Shown here piece after piece: positions 8,053-15,809 of a stretch of DNA of 34,123 nt; the stretch's first letter is position 1, and every line of letters begins with the position of its first letter. The DNA comes from Microbacteriaceae bacterium. Lineage in GTDB: Bacteria; Actinomycetota; Actinomycetes; Actinomycetales; Microbacteriaceae. A program made the position numbers and the translations under genes. The notes beneath the pieces were generated by a model that worked only from the letters and a program-made list of their open reading frames with translations, was not told the origin of the DNA and made no database searches. The stretch lies in the NCBI GenBank assembly GCA_025464995.1, contig JAODMO010000020.1:1-34123 (forward strand). Direction: 5' to 3'.

Positions 8053-9798
8053 CTAGCTGCCGCTCGGATTGTCGATCTGTTCGAGGCGGGTCTGCTCGAG
8101 GTCGAGCATCGCCTGCGCGCGACCGAGGATGCGCGACGGGTAGCTGCCCGACGATCGGGCGTCGAGCAGCGCCTCGCGCTCCGCCTGCAGCACCTCGTAC
8201 CGCAGCGACCGGTACTGCTGGTGCGGCGACTTGGCGAGACCGCGCTCCCCGCCCCCGAACTTGGCGCGCTCCCACGCCGACTCGGCGCTCAAGAGCGTGT
8301 CGTTGCGCACCCGGTCGATCACCGCCTCGTCGATCGAGCCGCCGTCGGGGAGGGTGAGCTCCGGGTCGTCGAGCACGGCGAGCCCCGCCACCCCCATCTC
8401 GTCGAGGAGCTCGGCGAGCTCCCTGCGGTCGGCCGCTCGATCAGAACCCCGGATGCCGCTCACCCTGATGAGCCACGGGAGGGTGCTGCCCTGCACGAGC
8501 AGCGTCACGACGGCGACGGTGAACGCGATAAGCACCAGTTGCGAGCGATACGGGATGTCTTCCGGCAACGACTGCGCCGCGGCGAGCGTGACCACCCCGC
8601 GCATGCCCGACCAGCTGAGCACGACGCCGCCGCGCCATCCGAGACCCTCCGCACGCAGTTGTTTGAGGTCGCCCTCCATGCGCTGCTGGATGCGCTCGGC
8701 GCGCTTGGTGCGACGGCGCGCGCTCTCGTCTGAGCCGGCGCGCTCCCGCATCCGCACCAGCATCGCCCGGAAGCGGGACTGCCGGCGCTCGGCGTTGCGA
8801 CCCGAGCGCCGCAGCACGAGCAGCAGCGGACCGATGAACAGGAACCGGATGACGATGATCGAGATGACCATGAGCAGCCCGTAGCCCACAGCGCGGTTCA
8901 CGCTGAGGTCCATCTCAAGCACGTCGGCGATGAGCGAGCTGATCTCGATGCCCATGAGCAGGAAGACGCCGTTCTCGAGCATGAACTGCACCGTGCGCCA
9001 GTTGAGGCGCTCGGCGATGCGCGCCTGCGCGGAGAAGCGCTTGGCGCTGTTGTGACCCGAGTAGAGCCCCGCGGCGACGACCGCGAGCACGCCGCTCGCG
9101 CCCACCCCCTCCGCCGGGATGAAGGCGATGAACGGCACCGCGAGCGAGATCGCGGTGTCGAGCACGGGGTCGCGCAACTTTGAACGCACCCACACCGTGA
9201 CATAGCCGACGGCGAGCCCGATGGCGACGGCGGCCGAAGCCGCGAAGACGAAGTCGCCGATGGCTCCCCAGAACGTCACCGCACCGCTGATGGCCAGGAT
9301 GGCGGAACGGAGCAGCACGAGGGCGGTCGCGTCGTTGACGAGGCTCTCCCCCTCGAGAATCGTCACGAGACGCGGCGGGAGCCCGAGCTTCTTGCCGAGG
9401 GCGGTGGCGGCGACAGCATCCGTGGGGCTGATGACCGCACCGAGCGCAATACCGCCAGCCAGCGACAAGTGAGGGAAAATAGCGTACAGGATGAGCCCTG
9501 TGCCGAAGGCGGTCACGAGCACGAGGCCGACGCTGAGCGCCGAGATGGTAGCGAAGTTGCGCCGCAGGTCGACGACGGGCACGTTGATCGCCGCTGCGTA
9601 GAGGATCGGCGGCAGGAGTCCCAGCAGCACGATCTGGTGCGGCACGACGGTCGGTGCGCCGGGGATGTAACTGAATCCAAACCCGATCAGGATCAGGATG
9701 AGGGGTGCGGCGACGCCGAGCTTGCGGCTGAAGAAGCCCGCCGCGACGATGGTGATTACGGCGACGACGCCGAAGACGAGGCCGTTTTCAAACGCCAT
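8053..9798 (-). CDS. CPA1-family Na+/H+ antiporter
   Basis: 581 aa. The N-terminal ~410 residues hold about 12 membrane helices. Family hallmarks are AGGIALGAVISPTDAVA (first ion-site region) and LEGESLVNDATALVL (the ND pair conserved in NhaP/CPA1 exchangers). Residues ~330-400 include a charged cytoplasmic loop (RRTKRAERIQQRMEG), then more helices with WSGMRGVVTLAAAQSLP, also typical. A ~130-residue hydrophilic C-terminal tail ends the protein. It exchanges monovalent cations for protons at the cytoplasmic membrane. The ATG at 9798 lacks a clear Shine-Dalgarno sequence and lies 9 nt after the transglycosylase stop, so translation may be coupled. Confidence 0.9.
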   Translation of the reverse strand: MAFENGLVFGVVAVITIVAAGFFSRKLGVAAPLILILIGFGFSYIPGAPTVVPHQIVLLGLLPPILYAAAINVPVVDLRRNFATISALSVGLVLVTAFGTGLILYAIFPHLSLAGGIALGAVISPTDAVAATALGKKLGLPPRLVTILEGESLVNDATALVLLRSAILAISGAVTFWGAIGDFVFAASAAVAIGLAVGYVTVWVRSKLRDPVLDTAISLAVPFIAFIPAEGVGASGVLAVVAAGLYSGHNSAKRFSAQARIAERLNWRTVQFMLENGVFLLMGIEISSLIADVLEMDLSVNRAVGYGLLMVISIIVIRFLFIGPLLLVLRRSGRNAERRQSRFRAMLVRMRERAGSDESARRRTKRAERIQQRMEGDLKQLRAEGLGWRGGVVLSWSGMRGVVTLAAAQSLPEDIPYRSQLVLIAFTVAVVTLLVQGSTLPWLIRVSGIRGSDRAADRRELAELLDEMGVAGLAVLDDPELTLPDGGSIDEAVIDRVRNDTLLSAESAWERAKFGGGERGLAKSPHQQYRSLRYEVLQAEREALLDARSSGSYPSRILGRAQAMLDLEQTRLEQIDNPSGS

Positions 9799-9807
9799 GC
9801 GCGAGGA

Positions 9808-10503
9808 TCAGTACCAGCCCTTGGCCTGCGAGGTTCCCCACGCGCCGCACGGCGTGCCGTAGCGACCGGAGATGTAGCCGAGACCCCACGTGATCTGCGT
9901 TGCGGGGTTGGTCGCCCAGTCGGCGCCGGCCGACGCCATCTTCGATCCGGGGAGCGCTTGAGGGATGCCGTACGCGCCGCTGCTCTTGTTGTTCGCGTAG
10001 ACGTTCCAGGAGGATTCCTTCTTCCAGAGCGACACGAGGCAGCTGTACTCCGACTCGCCCCACCCCCGGGCGAGCACCATCTCGTGTGCGATCGCCTGGG
10101 CGGAGCCGGGATTCGGCGTTCCTGCGGCGGGAGCGCCACCGCTCGAGGGGCGCGCGACCTTGGCGACGACGACGGGCGGCGGCACCACGATCTTGACGAC
10201 GCTGAACCCGTCGCGAGCGACGACGGGAGCCGCGCCATCCGCCACCATGACCGTCTGGATCTCGCCGTCTTCGACCGGCGCGATCGTTACCCGATCGCTA
10301 TCGTCCGCGGTAATCGCGAAGGCGGCGGTCGGGTCGATAATTGTGACGAGGACGAAGCACATGCTCGCCGCGAAGGCGAGGAAGGGCAGGGCTTTTCGCG
10401 ATCGGGTCTGGGGTGCTCGACGAGCTCCCGAGAAGCCGGTCGGCTGCACGGAGAAGTCGAGTCCTCTACGTAGTATGTCCACAGTTAATCCACCGTAGCC
10501 CAT
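9808..10503 (-). CDS. secreted lytic transglycosylase (lysozyme-like SLT domain)
   Basis: 231 aa. A basic N terminus, a hydrophobic segment at ~38-62 and AFA-ITADD suggest a signal sequence cleaved near residue 63. Residues 64-135 are a Val/Pro/Ala-rich linker. Residues ~136-231 form a compact lysozyme-like domain: SLWKKESSWN with candidate catalytic Glu163, SGAYGIPQALPG, and TQITWGLGYISGRYGTPCGAW. This is the C-terminal domain of many actinobacterial secreted muralytic proteins, acting on peptidoglycan. The start is uncertain: ATG at 10503, or GTG at 10482 or 10449; none has a strong Shine-Dalgarno sequence. It is 25 nt after the DivIVA-motif gene. Confidence 0.82.
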   Translation of the reverse strand: MGYGGLTVDILRRGLDFSVQPTGFSGARRAPQTRSRKALPFLAFAASMCFVLVTIIDPTAAFAITADDSDRVTIAPVEDGEIQTVMVADGAAPVVARDGFSVVKIVVPPPVVVAKVARPSSGGAPAAGTPNPGSAQAIAHEMVLARGWGESEYSCLVSLWKKESSWNVYANNKSSGAYGIPQALPGSKMASAGADWATNPATQITWGLGYISGRYGTPCGAWGTSQAKGWY

Positions 10504-10528
10504 ACAGGGGGTAGGTTGGCGACCCGAC

Positions 10529-11083
10529 TCAGCGCACTGCCAGCATCACGTCGATGACGCTGTCGAGCAGAAGGTCGACCTGGGTCTCGTTGTAGCCGCG
10601 TCGCGCCGCCGTGAAAGCCACGAGCCTGACCTCGTCGATGCTCATCGGCTTGCCGTGCTGGAAGTAGTCGACGAGCCGGTCGGCGAAGGCATCCACCTGC
10701 GCGACGTCGTACCCGCGGGTGAGGAAGTCGACGCGCGAGAACCGGTGCTGCTCGGGCCGCGCGAGCCGGTCGAGGATGACCTGCGCTGTGCCTCGTGCCT
10801 CGCCGTACCAGGTCACGTCGCCGCCAGGAGGGGCGAAGGCGCGGTCACGCTCGCGGTGGGCGAACGCGTCCTCGAGCCGTTCGAGCGCGGCGTCCACGTG
10901 AGTGGTGGAATAGCCGCCCTTCTGCATCGCGAAGGCGGTGGTGCGGATGCTCGCGGCCGTGACGACGGAAGGGCCCGGCATATCCGACGAGTACGCGCGT
11001 CGGGCGTCTTCGAGGAAGTCCTCGACCTGGTCGACGTCGTAGCCCTGTCGCGAATTGCGCGTGCGGGGAAAAGTATTGCTCAC
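10529..11083 (-). CDS. small protein with four DivIVA-like motifs
   Basis: 184 aa made of two copies of a two-motif module. The motifs are QGYDVDQVEDFLEDA (~13), GGYSTTHVDAALERLEDA (~56), RGYDVAQVDAFADRLVDYF (~123) and RGYNETQVDLLLDSVIDV (~162). Each follows the GY-x-x-x-x-VD-x-hydrophobic pattern of the DivI1A repeat, the membrane- and pole-associated N-terminal motif of DivIVA proteins. No coiled-coil tail is present. The GTG at 11083 follows AGGA. The frame opens further upstream into cdsA but that part is not convincing. Role probably in polar or cell-wall organisation; inferred from motif only. It sits between cdsA and the transglycosylase gene. Confidence 0.83.
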   Translation of the reverse strand: MSNTFPRTRNSRQGYDVDQVEDFLEDARRAYSSDMPGPSVVTAASIRTTAFAMQKGGYSTTHVDAALERLEDAFAHRERDRAFAPPGGDVTWYGEARGTAQVILDRLARPEQHRFSRVDFLTRGYDVAQVDAFADRLVDYFQHGKPMSIDEVRLVAFTAARRGYNETQVDLLLDSVIDVMLAVR

Positions 11084-11114
11084 GGTGTGTATCCTGCCAC
11101 GTTGTCGATTCGCC

Positions 11115-12074
11115 CTAGGCGAAGATGAGGTACAGCACGTAAGCCGCGGCGGCCGACGGAAGAATGGAGTCGAGGCGGTCGAGGAACCCGCCATGACCGG
11201 GCAGCCAGGTGCTGATGTCCTTGATGCCGAGGTCGCGCTTGATCAGCGACTCGGCGAGGTCGCCCATCGTGGCGGTGAAGACCATGGTGGCCCCGAGGAT
11301 GACCCCGACCCACCAGGGCTGGTGCAGCATGAAGACGGCGAGCAGCACCCCCGACACGAGCGCGGTGACAACGGAGCCGGCGAAACCCTCCCACGTCTTC
11401 TTCGGGCTGATGAGCGGCGCCATGAGGTGTTTGCCGAAATTGAGACCGGATGCGTACGCGCCGACGTCGATCGAGACGACGACGATGAGGAACGCCAGGG
11501 TCCACCACTGGCCGCCGGGGAGCGCGGTGAGCAGGATCGTGAAGCCACCGAGGAAGGTGACGTACGCCTGGACGAATGCTCCCGCGCCGATGTCCTTCCA
11601 CAGTTCCGCGGCTGGAGCGCGCAGTCGCGGCACGAGCGCCTCCACGAGCCGCCAGAGCGTGACGAGCGCGATGCCGCCGAGCAGCGTGAACCAGTGCCCC
11701 GTCGCGAGTCCGTAGAACGCCGCCGGCACGATCGACACCGCGGCGATGACCGTCGGCACGCGCGGCACGTCGCGGCCGGCGAATCGCAAGGCGCTCGCGA
11801 GCTCGTACGACGCGAAGATCAGCAGCACGGTGCCGAAGACCATGTACAGCTCTTTGATGAAGATGAGGCTCGCGATGAGCGAACCGCCGAGCGCGATCCC
11901 GATGAGCACCGCAGAGAGGAGGTTGCGCCCGCTCCGGGCGTTGATCTTGTCGTTCGTGGCGCGCACCTGCGCCTCGATGTCGGCAACCGTCGCCTCGAAC
12001 TCGGCGCGGGAGTGCGGTTTCACGCGTCTTCCCGTCGTGGAGCGGTTCTCGGGGCCGCCAGCGCCGTCCGACAT
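11115..12074 (-). CDS. cdsA: phosphatidate cytidylyltransferase
   Basis: 319 aa. It converts phosphatidic acid and CTP to CDP-diacylglycerol, the precursor of actinobacterial phospholipids, in the cytoplasmic membrane. The C terminus carries the family signature: SLIKRDLGIKD, then LPGHGGFLDRLD. An upstream conserved block is IDVGAYASGLNFGKH with SPKKTWEG. About eight membrane helices follow a ~50-residue hydrophilic N terminus rich in Arg and Glu. The ATG at 12074 directly abuts the TAG of frr (zero spacing), so the genes are co-translated. The frr-cdsA order is the usual bacterial arrangement. Confidence 0.95.
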   Translation of the reverse strand: MSDGAGGPENRSTTGRRVKPHSRAEFEATVADIEAQVRATNDKINARSGRNLLSAVLIGIALGGSLIASLIFIKELYMVFGTVLLIFASYELASALRFAGRDVPRVPTVIAAVSIVPAAFYGLATGHWFTLLGGIALVTLWRLVEALVPRLRAPAAELWKDIGAGAFVQAYVTFLGGFTILLTALPGGQWWTLAFLIVVVSIDVGAYASGLNFGKHLMAPLISPKKTWEGFAGSVVTALVSGVLLAVFMLHQPWWVGVILGATMVFTATMGDLAESLIKRDLGIKDISTWLPGHGGFLDRLDSILPSAAAAYVLYLIFA

Positions 12075-12626
12075 CTATACCTCGAGCAGCTCGGCTTCTT
12101 TGCGCTTGAGAGCGTCGTCGATCGCATCCACGTGGTTCTTGGTGGTCGCCTCGAGATCCTTCTCAGCGCGGGCGATCTCATCGTCGCCGACTTCTTTGAG
12201 GGCGTCGAGGTCGTCCTTCGCCTTGCGACGGATGTTCCGGATCGCGACCTTCGCCTGCTCGCCCTTCTCACGCACGATTTTGACGAACTCCTTACGGCGA
12301 TCCTGAGTCAGCTCGGGGAGCGTGACGCGCACCATCTCGCCGTCGTTTCCGACGTTCGCGCCCAGGTTCGGGGCGGCGACAATGGCCTTCTCGATCTCCT
12401 TGAGCGCCGTCTTGTCGTAGGGCGTCACGATGAGGGTGCGTGCCTCGGGGTTGTGCAGCGACGCGAGCTGGGCGAGGGGCGTCGGGCTGCCGTAGTAGTC
12501 GACCAGGATCTTCTGGAACATGAGCGGGTTGGCACGGCCCGTGCGCACGGTGCCGAAGTCGTCTTTCGCCACTTCGACGGCTTTCGCCATCTTCTCTTTG
12601 GTTTCGGCCAGTACGTCGCTAATCAC
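12075..12626 (-). CDS. frr: ribosome recycling factor
   Basis: 183 aa, standard length (~185). It releases mRNA and tRNA from post-termination ribosomes with EF-G. Diagnostic segments are [31 protein letters not shown] and the C-terminal [20 protein letters not shown]. The GTG at 12626 has an AGGAGCTCTC leader. It lies 106 nt after pyrH, which leaves room for its own promoter, and abuts cdsA. Confidence 0.97.
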   Translation of the reverse strand: MISDVLAETKEKMAKAVEVAKDDFGTVRTGRANPLMFQKILVDYYGSPTPLAQLASLHNPEARTLIVTPYDKTALKEIEKAIVAAPNLGANVGNDGEMVRVTLPELTQDRRKEFVKIVREKGEQAKVAIRNIRRKAKDDLDALKEVGDDEIARAEKDLEATTKNHVDAIDDALKRKEAELLEV

Positions 12627-12649
12627 GAGAGCTCCTTAGTGTCTACAGG

Positions 12650-12655
12650 AGTTTA
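12650..12655 (-). promoter_or_regulatory. possible -10 element TAAACT for frr
   Basis: On the minus strand TAAACT lies 23 nt before the frr start, leaving a short leader with the AGGAG ribosome site. No good -35 is seen, so frr may also be read from pyrH. Confidence 0.35.
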
Positions 12656-12732
12656 CCGGCTAAGCAACCGTGAGTATCCCGACACCCGCAGTCGCGGTGG
12701 ACGCGCGAGGGATGTCGTCCTCACGATCGGCG

Positions 12733-13446
12733 TCAATTCGAGACGAGAGTGCCGATCCGGTCGCCACGGATCGCCTTGGTCAGGTTGCCGGCGGGGGCCA
12801 TGCCGAACACGACCATGGGCATCGCGTTGTCCATGCACAGGCTGAAGGCCGTGGAGTCGACGACCTTGAGGCCTTGTACGAGCGCCTCCTGGTAGGTGAT
12901 CTCCCCGATCTTGGTGGCCGTCGGGTCGGTGCGCGGGTCGCCCGTGTAGACGCCGTCGACGCCGTTCTTGGCGACGAGCACGACGTCGGCGCCGATCTCG
13001 AGCGCGCGCTGCGCCGAGACGGTGTCGGTGGAGAAGTAGGGCAGGCCGGCGCCGGCGCCGAAGATGACGACGCGCCCCTTTTCGAGATGGCGCTCTGCGC
13101 GACGCGGGATGTACGGTTCGGCGACCTGCGTCATCGAGATCGCGGATTGCACGCGCGTCGCCGCTCCGGCCTGCTCGAGAAAGTCTTGCAGTGCGAGCGC
13201 GTTCATGACCGTGCCGAGCATGCCCATGTAGTCGGCACGGCCGCGGTCCATGCCACGCTGGCTGAGCTCGGCCCCCCGGAAGAAGTTGCCTCCTCCGACG
13301 ACGATCGCGATCTCCGCATCGGCGGATGCCTCGGCGATCTCTTTGGCGAGCGAAGCGACGACATCGGGGTTGACGCCCAGTTGCCCGCCGCCGAACGCCT
13401 CACCGGATAGTTTGAGCAGAACCCGTCGCTTGCGTTCGGACGTCAT
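12733..13446 (-). CDS. pyrH: UMP kinase (uridylate kinase)
   Basis: 237 aa, amino-acid kinase fold. It phosphorylates UMP to UDP in pyrimidine synthesis and in bacteria is a hexamer regulated by GTP and UTP. Motifs: [10 protein letters not shown] at the N terminus, [36 protein letters not shown]-type loop as [11 protein letters not shown], and [13 protein letters not shown]. The ATG at 13446 follows GGGAGCTCT. A strong terminator separates it from tsf, so it needs its own promoter. The pyrH-frr-cdsA order is conserved in bacteria. Confidence 0.97.
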   Translation of the reverse strand: MTSERKRRVLLKLSGEAFGGGQLGVNPDVVASLAKEIAEASADAEIAIVVGGGNFFRGAELSQRGMDRGRADYMGMLGTVMNALALQDFLEQAGAATRVQSAISMTQVAEPYIPRRAERHLEKGRVVIFGAGAGLPYFSTDTVSAQRALEIGADVVLVAKNGVDGVYTGDPRTDPTATKIGEITYQEALVQGLKVVDSTAFSLCMDNAMPMVVFGMAPAGNLTKAIRGDRIGTLVSN

Positions 13447-13479
13447 AGAGCTCCCTAAGTGTGAAAATGTGCCGTGTTC

Positions 13480-13485
13480 AGGGTA
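13480..13485 (-). promoter_or_regulatory. possible -10 element TACCCT for pyrH
   Basis: TACCCT (minus strand) lies 33 nt before the pyrH start, downstream of the tsf terminator. The -35 region is unconvincing. Confidence 0.3.
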
Positions 13486-13560
13486 GTCGGTCGCGGCAGT
13501 GAATCTCGCGCGACGACCACCTCCGGGGCTCCGATGTGCCGACCCGCGGGCGGAGACGAC

Positions 13561-13593
13561 GAAGCCCCGGCCGCCATAGGCGACCGGGGCTTC
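13561..13593 (-). terminator. hairpin terminator after tsf
   Basis: GAAGCCCCGG (13561-13570) pairs perfectly with CCGGGGCTTC (13584-13593). After one mismatch the stem continues with CGCC/GGCG around a three-base loop. The stem is near the tsf stop (13609) and has no U-tract, as is common in high-GC actinobacteria. Confidence 0.75.
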
Positions 13594-13608
13594 ACTGCGT
13601 TATCGGCG

Positions 13609-14436
13609 TCAGGCCCCGACCTTGAAACGGGCGAAGCCGCTCACGGTCAGTCCGGCGTCGGTGAGCACCTTGCCGACGGACACCTTGTTGTCCTTGGCGT
13701 AGTCCTGATCGAGCAGGGCGACCTGCTTGAAGAACGCGGCGACGCGTCCCTCGATGATCTTCGGCAGGGCGGCCTCGGGCTTGCCCTCGCCGCGGCTGAT
13801 CTCCTCGACGATGCGGCGCTCGTTCTCGACCGTCTCGGTCGGGATCTCGTCGCGCGAGAGGTACTGCGGGTCGGCGAACGAGATGTGCTGGGCGACGCTG
13901 CGGATGGTCTCCGCGTCGCCACCCTCGTATGCCACGACGACGCCGACCTGCGGGGGCAGGTCCTTGCTCGTCTTGTGCAGGTAGATCGAGAAGTTCTGGC
14001 CCGGGATGCGCGCGATACGGCGCAGCTCGATCTTCTCACCGAGGATTGCTGCCTCTTCGGAGATGAGGGTACCGACAGTGCCGGTTCCCGCCTTCGCCTC
14101 GAGTGCGGCCTCGACTGTCTCCGCACCGGAGTCGGCAAGGGCCTGGAGCACGTTGTCGCCGAGCTTCACGAACTTCTCGCTCTTGGCCACGAAGTCGGTC
14201 TCGCACGCGAGCTCGATCATCGTCGTCGCCGTCGCGCTCTCGACGACGGCCACGAGGCCCTCGCTCGTGGAGCGGTCGGAGCGCTTTGCGTTGCTCTTGG
14301 CACCCTTGAGGCGAAGCAGCTCGGTGGCCTTTTCGAGGTCACCGCCCGCCTCGACGAGGGCGTTCTTGCTGTCGACCATGCCGGTGCCAAGGCGCTCGCG
14401 CAGGGTCTTGAGGTCTGCGAGGCTGAAATCTGCCAT
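13609..14436 (-). CDS. tsf: elongation factor Ts
   Basis: 275 aa, usual for actinobacteria. It is the guanine-nucleotide exchange factor of EF-Tu. The N-terminal signature LKTLRERLGTGMVDSKNAL and the ELACETDFVAKSE block that contacts EF-Tu are both present. The C-terminal part ends SVGKVLTDAGLTVSGFARFKVG. The ATG at 14436 follows TAAGGAAAAACG, 27 nt downstream of rpsB, so the two genes form the classic rpsB-tsf operon. Confidence 0.97.
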   Translation of the reverse strand: MADFSLADLKTLRERLGTGMVDSKNALVEAGGDLEKATELLRLKGAKSNAKRSDRSTSEGLVAVVESATATTMIELACETDFVAKSEKFVKLGDNVLQALADSGAETVEAALEAKAGTGTVGTLISEEAAILGEKIELRRIARIPGQNFSIYLHKTSKDLPPQVGVVVAYEGGDAETIRSVAQHISFADPQYLSRDEIPTETVENERRIVEEISRGEGKPEAALPKIIEGRVAAFFKQVALLDQDYAKDNKVSVGKVLTDAGLTVSGFARFKVGA

Positions 14437-14463
14437 CGTTTTTCCTTACTTAGTGGGTGGGAG

Positions 14464-15486
14464 CTACTTCGAGGACTTCTTCACGGCGGCGGGCTTCTTC
14501 TCGGCGGGAGTTGCCTCTGCCTCGATCTTGGCCTCGGTCGCGTCATCCGACTCGACGACGTGCTCGGGAACGACGGTCGCGTCAGCCGCGGCCTCGTGCT
14601 CGGCGACGACTGCGTCAGCGTCGTTCTCTTCGACGGGCACCACAGCCGCGACGACTTCGGCGACTGCCGCGTCGTCGTTCTCGCCCGAGACGAGACCGTC
14701 GACCGACTCGGCCTCGGTGGACGGCGTCTCGGACGCCTGGAGGAGCTCGGCTTCCCACGCGGCGAGCGGCTCGACGGCTTCGCCGTCTTCCGGCTTCTGG
14801 TGACGCTGGACGAGGCCCTCGGCTGCCGCGTCCGCGATGATGCGGGTGAGCAGTGCGACCGAACGGATGGCGTCGTCGTTACCCGGGATCGGGTACTGGA
14901 CCTCGTCGGGGTCGCAGTTGGTGTCGAGGATCGCGATGACCGGGATACCGAGCTTGTGCGCCTCGTCGATCGCGAGGTGCTCCTTCTTGGTGTCGACGAT
15001 CCAGATCGCGGAAGGCGTCTTCGTCAGGTTGCGGATACCACCAAGGCTCTTCTGCAGCTTGATGAGCTCGCGCTTCTGGATGAGGAGTTCCTTCTTCGTG
15101 TAGCCGCGGCTCGTGTCGTCGAAGTCGACCTCCTCGAGCTCCTTCATGCGTGCGAGACGCTTGGAGACGGTCTGGAAGTTCGTGAGGAGTCCACCGAGCC
15201 AGCGCTGGTTGACGTAGGGCTGGCCGACGCGGAGAGCCTGCTCGGCGATGGAGCCCTGAGCCTGCTTCTTGGTACCGACGAAGAGGATGGTTCCACCGTG
15301 GGCGACGGTGTCCTTGACGTAGTCGTAGGTCTTGTCGATGAAGGCGAGCGACTGCTGGAGGTCGATGATGTGGCTGCCCGAACGCTCGGTCAGGATGAAT
15401 CGCTTCATCTTCGGGTTCCAACGACGTGTCTGGTGTCCGAAGTGGACGCCGCTGTCGAGCAGCTGGCGGATTGTTACAACGGCCAT
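14464..15486 (-). CDS. rpsB: 30S ribosomal protein S2 with long acidic C-terminal tail
   Basis: 340 aa, against ~240 for E. coli S2. The core (1-~245) shows [46 protein letters not shown] and GNDDAIRSV. The last ~90 residues are a low-complexity Ala/Glu/Asp/Val tail ending in a short Lys-rich patch ([11 protein letters not shown]). Extended S2 tails occur in actinobacteria. The ATG at 15486 is fixed by AAAAGGAG; the frame is open for 36 further codons upstream, but these lie in the structured leader. S2 binds late in 30S assembly and helps recruit S1. Confidence 0.97.
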   Translation of the reverse strand: MAVVTIRQLLDSGVHFGHQTRRWNPKMKRFILTERSGSHIIDLQQSLAFIDKTYDYVKDTVAHGGTILFVGTKKQAQGSIAEQALRVGQPYVNQRWLGGLLTNFQTVSKRLARMKELEEVDFDDTSRGYTKKELLIQKRELIKLQKSLGGIRNLTKTPSAIWIVDTKKEHLAIDEAHKLGIPVIAILDTNCDPDEVQYPIPGNDDAIRSVALLTRIIADAAAEGLVQRHQKPEDGEAVEPLAAWEAELLQASETPSTEAESVDGLVSGENDDAAVAEVVAAVVPVEENDADAVVAEHEAAADATVVPEHVVESDDATEAKIEAEATPAEKKPAAVKKSSK

Positions 15487-15705
15487 GGCCGTGCTCCTTT
15501 TCTGGCGCGCGCTCATTACAGCGTTTCGCACCAACTCAGTTGTTATCGAGGCCGGTCGGCCGCGAACCTGGTGCCCGGCACGCATCCGGCACAACGTCGA
15601 GCAGGTTCAACTGCTCTTCGGCTGGGACTGAGTGGATGGCGTTGCGCGACTCTCGAGTCGCAACGGGCACGCGTAGTCGCCGTGTTTACACACGGCGCTC
15701 CAAGA
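15487..15705 (-). promoter_or_regulatory. structured 5' leader of rpsB (three hairpins)
   Basis: About 210 nt separates the predicted transcription start from rpsB. Read on the minus strand it contains, in order: an 8-bp hairpin with GTAA loop (15678-15697), a second hairpin GTTGCG/CGCAAC extended by ACT/AGT with a 2-nt bulge (15641-15664), and a third GAGCAG/CTGCTC hairpin with a 6-nt loop (15599-15616). Ribosomal-protein operons are often autoregulated through such leaders; that S2 does so here is inference. The remaining plus-strand part up to 15809 shows no gene. Confidence 0.5.
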
Positions 15706-15714
15706 ACTATAGCA
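15706..15714 (-). promoter_or_regulatory. extended -10 promoter TGCTATAGT for rpsB-tsf
   Basis: On the minus strand TGC-TATAGT matches the TGN extended -10 followed by a near-consensus hexamer. No strong -35 is seen, as expected for extended -10 promoters. Transcription would start near 15699, just before the first leader hairpin. Confidence 0.55.
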
Positions 15715-15809
15715 TCGCGTCGCTCCCCCACAGGGCGGCGCATCGGGCGGCTCTCCACCGGTGTTTCAAAGGCCAACCGCGTGCGGACTCCCCCGACGAC
15801 CATGGTGGG

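Noticed and set aside
10529..11194. Longer N terminus for the DivIVA-motif protein (start at 11194)
   Set aside because: The extra 37 residues overlap the 3' end of cdsA, are Arg/Ser-rich and unlike the family; the GTG at 11083 has AGGA upstream.
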